Shown here: one piece after another, positions 31,424 to 40,010 of the stretch
Layout of the letters: every line of letters begins with the position of its first letter
Numbering within the stretch: the stretch's first letter is position 1
Source: an uncultured Clostridia bacterium
GTDB lineage: Bacteria; Bacillota; Clostridia; Christensenellales; UBA1242
Assembly (NCBI GenBank): GCA_934757865.1
Contig: CAKVLS010000010.1
Span: 1-44,874, forward strand
Length of the DNA: 44,874 nucleotides
Direction of reading: 5' to 3'
The notes under the pieces: generated by a model
Seen by the model: the letters and a program-made list of their open reading frames with translations, nothing else
What the model was told of the DNA's origin: nothing
Database searches by the model: none
Made by a program: the position numbers and the translations under genes

Positions 31424-32455
31424 ATGTACAACTTTAAGTATAGCTATAGAACAAAAGACTCTGCAATTTTACCACTTTTGTTAGTTGCGGTAAGCCTAGT
31501 ATATTCTTTTATCTTTTCGCTAGCGGTTGCTAAGGTCGCTATGTTAAACGGAGCAACCACTGAGGCGGAGATTGCGACTTTTGCAAGTCTTCCTTGGGTA
31601 ACAGTTATTAACATGCTACTTGGACAAGTATTTATTATCGGTACGTATATTATTTACTCACTTGTAACAGGCAAAGATATGGCTGTTGCTAGCACAATCA
31701 AAGGTAAGTTTCAATGGCTTCCATTCCTTGTAGTTATTGTTATGTCGGTAGTTTGCTTGTTTGGCTTTAACTATCTGGTTGCTGTGATTGATACTGGCAT
31801 TGTTGGGATTACCGGCAAAGGCGTAAGTGCTGTTGAAGTCGTTGGAGGCTTTGGTGGGCTTGTACTTTCTAGTTTTTGCTTTGCAATAGTTCCGGCTATT
31901 GTTGAAGAGTTTGTTTATAGAGGCGTTGTCTTTAATGGACTAAAAACATCTTTTAAGCCAACTACTGCTATACTTCTTAGCGCACTAATATTTATGTTAA
32001 TGCACTTTAACATTTACCAAACTTTCTATCAATTTATTCTAGGTGTAGTGCTTAGCTTAATTTGTTACTACACAGGCTCTATACTTTATAGCATGGTTTT
32101 CCATATGCTTAACAACTTTATGGTAGTACTATTTGCTTATGTCGCACCTAATCTGTTTGTAGTAAGCAACATGTCAGCACCTATTGTGCTTTTGATAGTA
32201 GGTGGGGCGCTACTTGCAGCTGGGGCATTATTTGGATTGTTTGTCCTTCTTAAAAAACTATGCCAAAAATATGACACAAAAGCAAAGGTAATAGAAGAAA
32301 AATCTGAGCAAGAACAAACTATCGAAAACACCGAAGGTTTGTCAGAATATGATATCAAACAACTTAATATCAAACCTCAAGGATACTCTAAAAAACTTCT
32401 TTGGTATGCAATAGCAATATTAGTTGTAATGTGGATTATAACTAACTTTGTTTAG
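31424..32455 (+). CDS. CPBP (CAAX-like) intramembrane metalloprotease
   Basis: A 343-residue polytopic membrane protein with the three CPBP motifs: EEFVYRG (Glu161, Glu162, Arg166), HFN (His194) and a His in SMVFHMLNN (His227). These line an intramembrane active site like that of Rce1. Several helices precede the core, and an acidic cytoplasmic stretch (EEKSEQEQTIENTE) separates the last helix. Bacterial CPBP proteins include bacteriocin-immunity and anti-sigma or peptide-processing proteases. The substrate is unknown and no bacteriocin gene is nearby. AGGAAAGG precedes the start. Confidence 0.87.
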   Translation: MYNFKYSYRTKDSAILPLLLVAVSLVYSFIFSLAVAKVAMLNGATTEAEIATFASLPWVTVINMLLGQVFIIGTYIIYSLVTGKDMAVASTIKGKFQWLPFLVVIVMSVVCLFGFNYLVAVIDTGIVGITGKGVSAVEVVGGFGGLVLSSFCFAIVPAIVEEFVYRGVVFNGLKTSFKPTTAILLSALIFMLMHFNIYQTFYQFILGVVLSLICYYTGSILYSMVFHMLNNFMVVLFAYVAPNLFVVSNMSAPIVLLIVGGALLAAGALFGLFVLLKKLCQKYDTKAKVIEEKSEQEQTIENTEGLSEYDIKQLNIKPQGYSKKLLWYAIAILVVMWIITNFV

Positions 32456-32530
32456 AATAAAATAATACACTAAAAATTAAAACATAATCAAAAATTAAAT
32501 TACAAAATAAAAATTAAAAGAGGAGGGCAT

Positions 32531-33673
32531 ATGAGAAAAAGTAAATTATTTTCATCTACTATGGCGTACTTTTGTGCTATGGTTATACTTGTAGTTTTTT
32601 ATATTATAATAGCTAATTGCGATTTATCTTTTATGCCCGCCGAGGCACAGGATATATTTACTACAGTTATTATACAAATAGTTATAATATTTGCTTTACC
32701 ACTAACTATTTATACATTGTTTAGAAAGCAAAGTTTGAAAAGAACTTTTAGAGATTTCAATTATAACGGAGTAAGTTTTAAGACGCTTATTTATTCTATT
32801 GTTATTGGTATCGCTTGCTACTTTATGAATGTTCTCGTTGCTTCATTTTTTAGCAACATTATTAGACTTTTTGGGTACGAAAGTATACCAAGATATAGTA
32901 GCCCATACACAGCAACTACTACAGCTCAGTTTTTCACCAATTTAGTCTTAGTTGCAGTTTTGCCAGCTATATGCGAAGAAACTGCTCACAGAGGACTTCT
33001 TTTAGGCGGATTATCTAGACTAGGAATCAAGAGATCAGTACTTTTATCTTCAATATTATTTGGACTATTGCACCTTAATATCAATCAATTCTTCTACGCA
33101 ACAGTATTAGGATTTTTGATGGCGATAGCTGTTATTATGTCAAAGAGTATTATACCAGCTATGATTATTCACTTCTGCAATAACGGACTTAGCTTATATA
33201 TGTCGTTTGCCACCGAGCGTAATCTTTTTGGTAGCAAACTTTCAAGCGTTCTAAATAACTTTTTGACTGGCTCAAATGTTATTGCTGCTTTCCTTGGAAG
33301 CTTTGCGATTTTGACAGGACTTACACTTATAGTTGTAGTATTTTATGTGCTTTTGCTTAAAGAAACTCGTATTAAAAAGATGTCTAGACTTCTAAAAGAT
33401 ATTTCAACTGTTGATATGTCTAAACAAGAAAGGGAAAAACTTATGGCTATTAACCCTAAGGCAAATCCATTTTCTAACACATATATGACCAACCTTGAGA
33501 CAATCAACTCATTTTTTAGAGAGTACAACTTGACAAGCAATCAAGAACTTATATTCAAAAAAGAAGAAAATGAATATCATAAGCCAACATTTATGGAACT
33601 TGTATTCCTAATCGGTGCAATACTTCTTGGCACTATAGTTACAATATTCACATTTGTATGGGGTATACTATGA
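32531..33673 (+). CDS. Second CPBP intramembrane metalloprotease
   Basis: A 380-residue membrane protein, second in a row of the same family. Motifs are EETAHRG (Glu149, Glu150, Arg154), a His in FGLLHLNINQ (His181) and a His in IIHFCNNG (His214). Outside these motifs the two copies differ clearly, so they are not a recent duplication. A cytoplasmic segment of about 80 residues rich in Lys and Asn precedes a final helix. AGAGGAGGG precedes the start. The TGA stop overlaps the rlmH start (ATGA), so rlmH translation may depend on it. Confidence 0.87.
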   Translation: MRKSKLFSSTMAYFCAMVILVVFYIIIANCDLSFMPAEAQDIFTTVIIQIVIIFALPLTIYTLFRKQSLKRTFRDFNYNGVSFKTLIYSIVIGIACYFMNVLVASFFSNIIRLFGYESIPRYSSPYTATTTAQFFTNLVLVAVLPAICEETAHRGLLLGGLSRLGIKRSVLLSSILFGLLHLNINQFFYATVLGFLMAIAVIMSKSIIPAMIIHFCNNGLSLYMSFATERNLFGSKLSSVLNNFLTGSNVIAAFLGSFAILTGLTLIVVVFYVLLLKETRIKKMSRLLKDISTVDMSKQEREKLMAINPKANPFSNTYMTNLETINSFFREYNLTSNQELIFKKEENEYHKPTFMELVFLIGAILLGTIVTIFTFVWGIL

Positions 33674-34143
33674 TTAAGTTTAGAGTAGTATGTGCTGGCA
33701 ATATAAAAGAGCAATATCTCAAAGAGGCAATTACTGAGTACTCAAAGAGAATAAATAAGTACGCAAAAATTGAGATTATAGAGTGCCACGAAGAAAAGCT
33801 TAGCCCTAATCCAAATGCTGCCGAGATAGATAAGGTGCTAGAAACAGAAGCAGATAGTATTATAAAAAATCTTGCTGGCTTTTCTATACTTTGCGATATT
33901 GACGCAAAGGAATTTTCAAGCCCAGAGCTTGCAGAATTTATTAAGGCAAAGACTTTAGAAAATAGCACAATAACCTTTGTGATAGGTAGCTCGTATGGAG
34001 TATCTAATAGAGTAAGAAATAGCGTTAACGCCAGGGTGTCTTTTTCTAAATGCACTTTTCCTCACATGCTTATGAGGGTTATACTTTTGGAGCAAATATA
34101 TAGAAGTTTGGCAATAATCAATAATGCCACATATCATAAATAG
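33670..34143 (+). CDS. rlmH: 23S rRNA (pseudouridine1915-N3)-methyltransferase RlmH
   Basis: A 157-residue SPOUT-class methyltransferase that modifies helix 69 of 23S rRNA. The knot region GSSYGVSNRVR and the C-terminal PHMLMRVILLEQIYRSLAI...YHK are characteristic. Length is standard (155-160). The ATG at 33670 overlaps the preceding TGA; the in-frame ATG four codons earlier lies inside the protease gene. It is followed 7 nt later by tadA. Confidence 0.94.
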   Translation: MIKFRVVCAGNIKEQYLKEAITEYSKRINKYAKIEIIECHEEKLSPNPNAAEIDKVLETEADSIIKNLAGFSILCDIDAKEFSSPELAEFIKAKTLENSTITFVIGSSYGVSNRVRNSVNARVSFSKCTFPHMLMRVILLEQIYRSLAIINNATYHK

Positions 34144-34150
34144 GTAAGTT

Positions 34151-34600
34151 ATGGAAAAGTTTATGAAAGAGGCTTTGCGCCTTGCAAAAATAGCTTATAA
34201 AAAAGATGAAGTACCAGTAGGTGCGGTAATTGTAAAAGATAATAAAATAATTGCAAAAGCATATAACAAAAGGCAAAAGTTGCAGGATGCGACTTTGCAT
34301 GCGGAGATTATCGCTATCAAAAAAGCCTGCAAAAAACTACATACTTTTAGACTTAATGATTGTACGATTTTTGTGACGCTAGAACCTTGCGCAATGTGTA
34401 GTGGGGCGGTTATAAATGCAAGAGTTGGAACAGTAGTCTTCGGGGCGTACGACCAAAAATATGGCTGCTGCGGAAGTATATACAATCTTCCAGAAGACAA
34501 CAGATTTAATCATAGAGCAAAAGTTATTGGAGGCGTAATGGAAAAAGAGTGCCGAGAACTTTTGACACAATTTTTTGAGAGTAAAAGGAGAAAAGACTAG
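34151..34600 (+). CDS. tadA: tRNA-specific adenosine deaminase TadA
   Basis: A 149-residue zinc deaminase that converts A34 to inosine in tRNA-Arg(ACG). The zinc site is His50 and Glu52 in HAE, plus Cys80 and Cys83 in EPCAMCSGA. DEVPVGAVIV and GCCGSIYNL are typical. The wobble deamination is essential in most bacteria. It is downstream of rlmH and one base upstream of the glmU-like gene, inside a compact operon. Confidence 0.93.
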   Translation: MEKFMKEALRLAKIAYKKDEVPVGAVIVKDNKIIAKAYNKRQKLQDATLHAEIIAIKKACKKLHTFRLNDCTIFVTLEPCAMCSGAVINARVGTVVFGAYDQKYGCCGSIYNLPEDNRFNHRAKVIGGVMEKECRELLTQFFESKRRKD

Positions 34601-35392
34601 ATGGAAACTTTGACTATAGAAAGACCAGAAACAGAATTAAAAATTGAAAAAATAGAAGAAGGTCATACCAAAGTTAGAGCACTAATTTTGCTTACAAAAA
34701 ATAAATTTTTTGAACCTAACAAGTACCCTTGGGAGCTTGAACTTTTGGGCAAGAGTATGCGAGACTGGGTAGCAATGGCGTGCGATGGTATGCCTTATGA
34801 TTTTGTAGAATATGACGGCGAGCAAAATGTCCTTGACCTTGTGCGTGACAATCTAAAAGACAGCGAGTACACAATTGTTTTGTTTAGTGATACACCACTT
34901 ATTAGGAAGAAAACTGTTGAAGAAATTTTGGACTACTGCTACATAAAAGGTATGTCTGTTTGCAAGTTGACAAGAGGTTATGTTTTCAAAAATGACTTTG
35001 TAAAAAATGCAACAGAGCTATATACAGCAGAGCCACAATACTTTGACGAAGAAGATTTTATGACAGCTTACAACTTCAAACAACTTATGATAATAGAAGA
35101 AGTTTTGAAGAATAGAGTTTTAAGTTTTCATATGAAAAATGGCGTTAGAATTTTGGACGGGGGAGCAGTATCTATTGATGCTGATGTCACAATAGAAGGC
35201 GGTACTATTATCTATCCAAATAACAGAATTTATGGCAAAACTTTTGTCGGTATGGGCACAAAACTTTTGCCTAATAACATTATCAAAAATAGTTATATTG
35301 GTAGAAATTCTATAGTCGAATATTCTGTAATCAAAAATGCAGAACTTCCTGATTTTTCTACCGTTGGACCTTTTGAAAAAATTATAAAATAA
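34601..35392 (+). CDS. GlmU-type nucleotidyltransferase domain, signature lost
   Basis: A 263-residue protein that aligns with the N-terminal two thirds of GlmU. RALILL begins the Rossmann-like fold, SDTPLIRKKTVEEIL (96-110) is the GlmU DxPL element, and a helical linker ending in HMKNGVRILD (177-186) leads to left-handed beta-helix rungs. The protein stops at STVGPFEKIIK, exactly where GlmU enters its acetyltransferase part (GPF at 256-258). The nucleotide-binding loop LAAGxGTRM is replaced by LILLTKNKFFE (28-38), and the GTAHA-type uridine motif is absent, so uridyltransferase activity is unlikely. An intact acetyltransferase half follows as a separate gene, then pth and mfd. It could be a scaffold or regulator of its partner, or the remnant of a divided GlmU. 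Confidence 0.72.
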   Translation: METLTIERPETELKIEKIEEGHTKVRALILLTKNKFFEPNKYPWELELLGKSMRDWVAMACDGMPYDFVEYDGEQNVLDLVRDNLKDSEYTIVLFSDTPLIRKKTVEEILDYCYIKGMSVCKLTRGYVFKNDFVKNATELYTAEPQYFDEEDFMTAYNFKQLMIIEEVLKNRVLSFHMKNGVRILDGGAVSIDADVTIEGGTIIYPNNRIYGKTFVGMGTKLLPNNIIKNSYIGRNSIVEYSVIKNAELPDFSTVGPFEKIIK

Positions 35393-35453
35393 CATTTTTT
35401 GCTACACTATTTTTCTAGATATTTCATATTGAAAAATATGGGAGAAAATATCT

Positions 35454-36005
35454 ATGATAAGTAAATCTGCAAAAATCTCAAACAGTGTAACAATAATAGG
35501 GGATTGCAAAATAGGCGAAAATGTAGTAATATATGGGGACTCATATATAGAAGATTGTGAGATAGGAGACAACACGACCATTTGGTCGAGTGCCCTAAAA
35601 CACTCACATATAGGGGCAGACTGTACGGTCGGGCCTTTTGCACATGTGCGAGAGCATAGTGATATAGGTGATAAAGTTAGAGTAGGCAACTTTGTAGAGA
35701 TAAAAAAGTCGACCATAGGGTCGGGTTCTAAGCTTGCACACTTGACTTATGTCGGCGATGCTAGCATTGGCAAAAATTGTAATATAGGTTGCGGAGTAAT
35801 ATTTTGCAATTATGATGGCAAAAATAAACATAAGACAACGCTTGGCGATAATGTCTTTGTCGGGAGTAATTGCAACCTCATAGCACCTATTGAGATAGAA
35901 GATGACTGCTTCATTGCGGCAGGTACTACCGTTACCGAAAGCACTCCAAAGAGTACTTTTGTAATAGGTAGACAAAAGCAAATAAATAAACAAAGGAAAT
36001 ATTAA
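35454..36005 (+). CDS. glmU: GlmU acetyltransferase domain (stand-alone)
   Basis: A 183-residue left-handed beta-helix protein equal to the C-terminal half of GlmU, which acetylates glucosamine-1-phosphate. Active-site segments are all present: GPFAHVR (Arg66), GNFVEIKK, HLTYVGD (His96, Tyr99), NIGCGVIFCNYDG (Asn119, Tyr120) and AAGTTVT. Hexapeptide rungs fill residues 4-60. The preceding gene ends in the same GPF motif, so the junction sequence occurs in both genes. GGGAGA precedes the ATG. Normal GlmU is about 455 residues in one chain. UDP-GlcNAc synthesis would need a uridyltransferase from elsewhere in the genome. Confidence 0.88.
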   Translation: MISKSAKISNSVTIIGDCKIGENVVIYGDSYIEDCEIGDNTTIWSSALKHSHIGADCTVGPFAHVREHSDIGDKVRVGNFVEIKKSTIGSGSKLAHLTYVGDASIGKNCNIGCGVIFCNYDGKNKHKTTLGDNVFVGSNCNLIAPIEIEDDCFIAAGTTVTESTPKSTFVIGRQKQINKQRKY

Positions 36006-36007
36006 AA

Positions 36008-36526
36008 ATGTATCTAATTGTAGGACTAGGAAATCCCGGAGCAAAATACCTAAAGACATATCACAATTTGGGTTATATGGCGATTGATAAAGTAGCCGAA
36101 AAACTTGGAGTAGAGTTTACAAAAACTAGAAACTCTGCAAAAGTTGCCTTGGCAAATTATCATGGTCAAAGTATAATTTTGGCAAAGCCTCTAACATATA
36201 TGAACCTTAGTGGCGAGAGTGTTGCGGGCTTTGTTCGCAAGCAAAAAATTGCTCCCGAAAATGTCATTGTTTTTTGTGATGATATTGATATACCTAAGGG
36301 CACTACAAGATATAGAGAGCACGGCAGTGGCGGAACTCATAACGGACTTCGCAATATTGTTTTGCATATAGGCGAAGGTTTTAAGCGTATCAAAATAGGT
36401 GCAAAAGATGACAATATAAAGAATCTAGCAGACTATGTTTTGAGCAAGATTGATAATCAAAGTATGGAACTAATTTTGCCTGCAATAGATGAGGCCGTGG
36501 ACAAACTTTTTGAGATAATTAAGTAA
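36008..36526 (+). CDS. pth: Peptidyl-tRNA hydrolase
   Basis: A 172-residue enzyme that frees tRNA from stalled peptidyl-tRNA. The N-terminal VGLGNPGAKY, catalytic His19 in YHNLGYM, PLTYMNLSGESV, the catalytic Asp in VFCDDIDIPKG and GSGGTHNGLRNI are family hallmarks; the last reads GGT rather than the usual AGG. Length is slightly short (about 185-190 is common). It starts 2 nt after the glmU part and overlaps mfd by one base (TAATG). Confidence 0.95.
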   Translation: MYLIVGLGNPGAKYLKTYHNLGYMAIDKVAEKLGVEFTKTRNSAKVALANYHGQSIILAKPLTYMNLSGESVAGFVRKQKIAPENVIVFCDDIDIPKGTTRYREHGSGGTHNGLRNIVLHIGEGFKRIKIGAKDDNIKNLADYVLSKIDNQSMELILPAIDEAVDKLFEIIK

Positions 36527-39500
36527 TGTATAGTTTTATAAATCTAAAGAAACTACAAACCCAAATCGAAGGCTATAAGACTCTTCAAGTCAATGGTCTT
36601 GGACTGGGCGAAAAGGGTTTTATAACAAGCATGGTTGGGAGACGAGTTCTTTATGTCGCTCCTGACTTTTTTGCTGCAACTAATCTCAAAAGACAACTAA
36701 ATAGTTTTGGCAAAAAGGTGGCTATCATAAGTGATAGATTGCCACTTATGTTTGGCGTTAACGAAGATAAGAACCCAATTTTTAGAGAATACATTTCAGC
36801 ACTCAACGGACTATGCGATGGCACTATTGATGTAGTTATTGCTATGCCTAGTGTCCTTATGCAAAAGCTCCCTTCAAAGGAAATAATTAGGTCATCTCTT
36901 ATTAGCATTTTTAAGGGGCAAGAATATGATATAGAAACTATTGTTTCAGGACTTGTTAACCTAGGATACAAGAGAGTTGATAGCGTAGAAGAAGAGGGCG
37001 AGTTTGCCGTTCGTGGAGATATAGTTGATATATTCGTGTATGGCTCGCTACTTCCATATAGAGTAAGTTTCTTTGGGGACGAAGTAGAAGAGATATACAC
37101 AATCTCACTTGACACTTACAAAAAAGTTTCTAGCGTGAACTCAATAAGTCTTGCACCTAATACTTTGCTATTCCTAAACAGCGAAATAGTAGACGGCGCT
37201 ATCAAAGAGATAAACAAATGTCTAGCCGCTAGCAAATTATCTGGCGATGAGCTTTTGACTCTTACCCAGAATATAAACAGCCGAATAGAAAGTATTAAGG
37301 CAAACCGTGATGTTTGTACTAGTTTTTTGGCACCTTTTATTCCATATTTTAATAGCTCAATCATTGATTATTTTGACGATGGCGAAATAATTTTTGATGA
37401 ACCTAAGATGATAACTGACATTATTGATAGTCAGTATGAAGATATCGCAAAATCCGCTGAGGACTTTATCTCAAGTGGTGAGATTTTGCCCGAGCACAAA
37501 AACTTGTATTTTGCAAAAAATGAAATACTAAAAAATGTTGATGATAAGCATTTGATGGCGTTTAATAGAGTATCTACCCAGAACAAAATTTTTGCACCTG
37601 AGATGGTAACAACTTTTAGGACTATCGCTACCCAAAAGTACTATATCGACTTCCAAAGTTTGATATATGAGCTTTCGCATCAAAGCATGCTAAAAACGAC
37701 AGTTTTTATAAGTGCTGGACAAGCTATTACTTATAACAAAATCAAAAATATGCTTTTGTCAAAAGATATTAGATTTGAAGAAGTAAAAACGCTTGAAGAC
37801 GCAAAGGACTTTGAGATAAACCTATCTCCTAGCAATATTCCTATAAGTGTTGGTATTTACGAAGATAGCTTTTTGCTAATAGGTAGTGACGACCTTAACC
37901 AAGTTGCCGTTGACGAAGCGCCAAAAAAGCAATCTAAACCTCAATATTTGCCAAAAGTTAACGACTATGTCGTTCATGAAGTGCATGGCCTTGGTAAATG
38001 TATTGCTATTGAAAAATTAAAATTAACATCTAGTTATAGAGATTATTTTGTTATAGAGTATCAAGGCGGAGATATTCTTTATTTGCCAACCGAAAACGCC
38101 AATATGCTATCTGCCTATGTTGGCGAAGTCGCCCCAAAGTGCAACAAGATAGGCGGAGCGGACTTTTATAAAGTAAAACAAAAAGTTAGACAGTCAGTAA
38201 AAGAGCTTGCTTTTGACCTAATTAAACTTTATTCAAAGCGTGAGCATTCAAAAGGTTTTGTTTATTCAAAAGACAGCTATTTGCAAAAAGAATTTGAAAA
38301 AGCCTTCCCATACTCATACACTGAAGACCAAGCCAAAGCTATCGCAGATATTAAGACTGACATGGAAAGCACCAGAATACTAGATAGACTTGTGTGCGGA
38401 GATGTAGGCTTTGGCAAGACTGAAGTTGCTCTATGTGCGGCATTTAAGGCTATCCAAGACGGCAAACAAGTTGCTATCATTTGCCCAACAACTATTCTTA
38501 GTGAGCAGCATTATAATACTTGCCTTGCCCGTATGAAAGACTTTATGGTAAGTGTTGCTGTTGTCAATAGACTAAAAAGCCCAAAAGAGCAAGAACTTAT
38601 CTTATCTAACCTAAAAGAAGGCAAGATAGATATCATTTGCGGTACACATAGACTACTTTCGGATGATGTCAAGTTTAAGGACTTAGGTCTTTTGATTCTT
38701 GACGAAGAGCAAAGATTTGGCGTTGAACATAAAGAAAAACTAAAAAATATCAAAAACAACATTGATGTTATCACACTATCCGCAACACCTATTCCAAGGA
38801 CGCTTTACATGTCACTTATAGGCGTTAGAGATATTAGTTACCTTAACACCCCACCAAGAGAAAGAATCCCAACCAAGACTACAATTATAGACTTTTCGGA
38901 CGCATTACTTGTCAACGCATGCAAAAAAGAACTTGAACGTGGCGGCCAAGTACTAATTGTTTATAATAGAGTCGAGAGTATTTATGACTTTTATGGAAAG
39001 GTTAAGAGACTCCTTGGTGACGATGTAACTATTGGTGTTGCTCATGGTCAAATGACCTCAAAAGAACTAGAAGACAGTATATACAAAGTCTTCACTAGAC
39101 AGACGCAAATTTTAATAAGCACTGTACTTATAGAAAATGGCATTGACCTTCCGTTTGCTAACACCCTTATTGTTATTGATGCAGATAAATTAGGCCTTTC
39201 TCAGTTGTACCAACTAAGGGGTAGAATAGGCAGAAGTAACATTTCATCTTTTGCATATTTTACATTTGAGCGAAACAAAGCCCTTAGCGAAGAGGCATAT
39301 AGAAGGCTTGACGCACTTCTTGAGTTTAGTGATATGGGTAGCGGCTACAAGATAGCTATGAGAGACCTAGAGATAAGAGGTGCAGGAGATATCTTGGGTG
39401 CTAGACAGTCAGGGCATATCGAAAAAGTAGGTTATGACCTATATATCAAACTACTAAATGAGGCTATCTCTGAGCTAAAAGGCGAAACTAAGCAAGAAGC

Positions 39501-39936
39501 CAAAGAGGTTAAACTAGATATTGGCATCAATGCATATTTGCCTAAGGAGTATGTCGTAAGAGAAGAGAACAGAATCTCATGTTATACTCGTATCAGCAAG
39601 ATAGTTACCGAAAATGACCTAAATGATACTTTGGCATATCTTCAAGACGCTTATGGCGAAGTGCCTCTTGTAACGAGACAGCTATGCCTTGTTGCCTTTA
39701 TCAAAAATATGTGTCAAAGACTAAGTATTAAGAGCTTAGTTATCAATAGTTTCTTTGCAAAAATAAAAGTTTATGACGAAATCAAAAACACTAATATTTG
39801 GGAAAAAATGACCCAAAATGTGGAAAATATCGGCACTTTTAGCCTAGATAGTGGAACTATCGACATAAAACCAAAAGACACTCCACAAAAAACACAAGAT
39901 GTCGTAATCAATTTTTTGAAAAAATGTTTAGAATAG
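36526..39936 (+). CDS. mfd: Transcription-repair coupling factor Mfd
   Basis: A 1136-residue translocase that removes stalled RNA polymerase and recruits UvrA. The N-terminal UvrB-like part carries EGEFAVRGDIVDIF. The RNA polymerase-interacting domain begins near 480 (NDYVVHEVHGLGKCIAIEK). The RecG-like motor has Walker A GDVGFGKTE (near 624-632), DEEQRFG (near 724-730), TATP-type SATPIPRTL and the QLRGRIGRS motif. The TRCF C-terminal domain ends the chain. All parts seem complete, with normal length. The start overlaps pth by one base and has no clear ribosome binding site, so translation probably depends on pth. Confidence 0.97.
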   Translation: MYSFINLKKLQTQIEGYKTLQVNGLGLGEKGFITSMVGRRVLYVAPDFFAATNLKRQLNSFGKKVAIISDRLPLMFGVNEDKNPIFREYISALNGLCDGTIDVVIAMPSVLMQKLPSKEIIRSSLISIFKGQEYDIETIVSGLVNLGYKRVDSVEEEGEFAVRGDIVDIFVYGSLLPYRVSFFGDEVEEIYTISLDTYKKVSSVNSISLAPNTLLFLNSEIVDGAIKEINKCLAASKLSGDELLTLTQNINSRIESIKANRDVCTSFLAPFIPYFNSSIIDYFDDGEIIFDEPKMITDIIDSQYEDIAKSAEDFISSGEILPEHKNLYFAKNEILKNVDDKHLMAFNRVSTQNKIFAPEMVTTFRTIATQKYYIDFQSLIYELSHQSMLKTTVFISAGQAITYNKIKNMLLSKDIRFEEVKTLEDAKDFEINLSPSNIPISVGIYEDSFLLIGSDDLNQVAVDEAPKKQSKPQYLPKVNDYVVHEVHGLGKCIAIEKLKLTSSYRDYFVIEYQGGDILYLPTENANMLSAYVGEVAPKCNKIGGADFYKVKQKVRQSVKELAFDLIKLYSKREHSKGFVYSKDSYLQKEFEKAFPYSYTEDQAKAIADIKTDMESTRILDRLVCGDVGFGKTEVALCAAFKAIQDGKQVAIICPTTILSEQHYNTCLARMKDFMVSVAVVNRLKSPKEQELILSNLKEGKIDIICGTHRLLSDDVKFKDLGLLILDEEQRFGVEHKEKLKNIKNNIDVITLSATPIPRTLYMSLIGVRDISYLNTPPRERIPTKTTIIDFSDALLVNACKKELERGGQVLIVYNRVESIYDFYGKVKRLLGDDVTIGVAHGQMTSKELEDSIYKVFTRQTQILISTVLIENGIDLPFANTLIVIDADKLGLSQLYQLRGRIGRSNISSFAYFTFERNKALSEEAYRRLDALLEFSDMGSGYKIAMRDLEIRGAGDILGARQSGHIEKVGYDLYIKLLNEAISELKGETKQEAKEVKLDIGINAYLPKEYVVREENRISCYTRISKIVTENDLNDTLAYLQDAYGEVPLVTRQLCLVAFIKNMCQRLSIKSLVINSFFAKIKVYDEIKNTNIWEKMTQNVENIGTFSLDSGTIDIKPKDTPQKTQDVVINFLKKCLE

Positions 39937-39947
39937 TCAAATTGTAT

Positions 39948-39976
39948 TTGATTTTATACAAAAACTCGTGTATAAT
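39948..39976 (+). promoter_or_regulatory. Promoter of the PrsA-like gene
   Basis: TTGATT (39948-39953), 17-nt spacer, TATAAT (39971-39976). The spacing and -10 are ideal. Confidence 0.68.
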
Positions 39977-40010
39977 GTAGTGTATTAAATTATAATAATA
40001 GGAGACTGCC

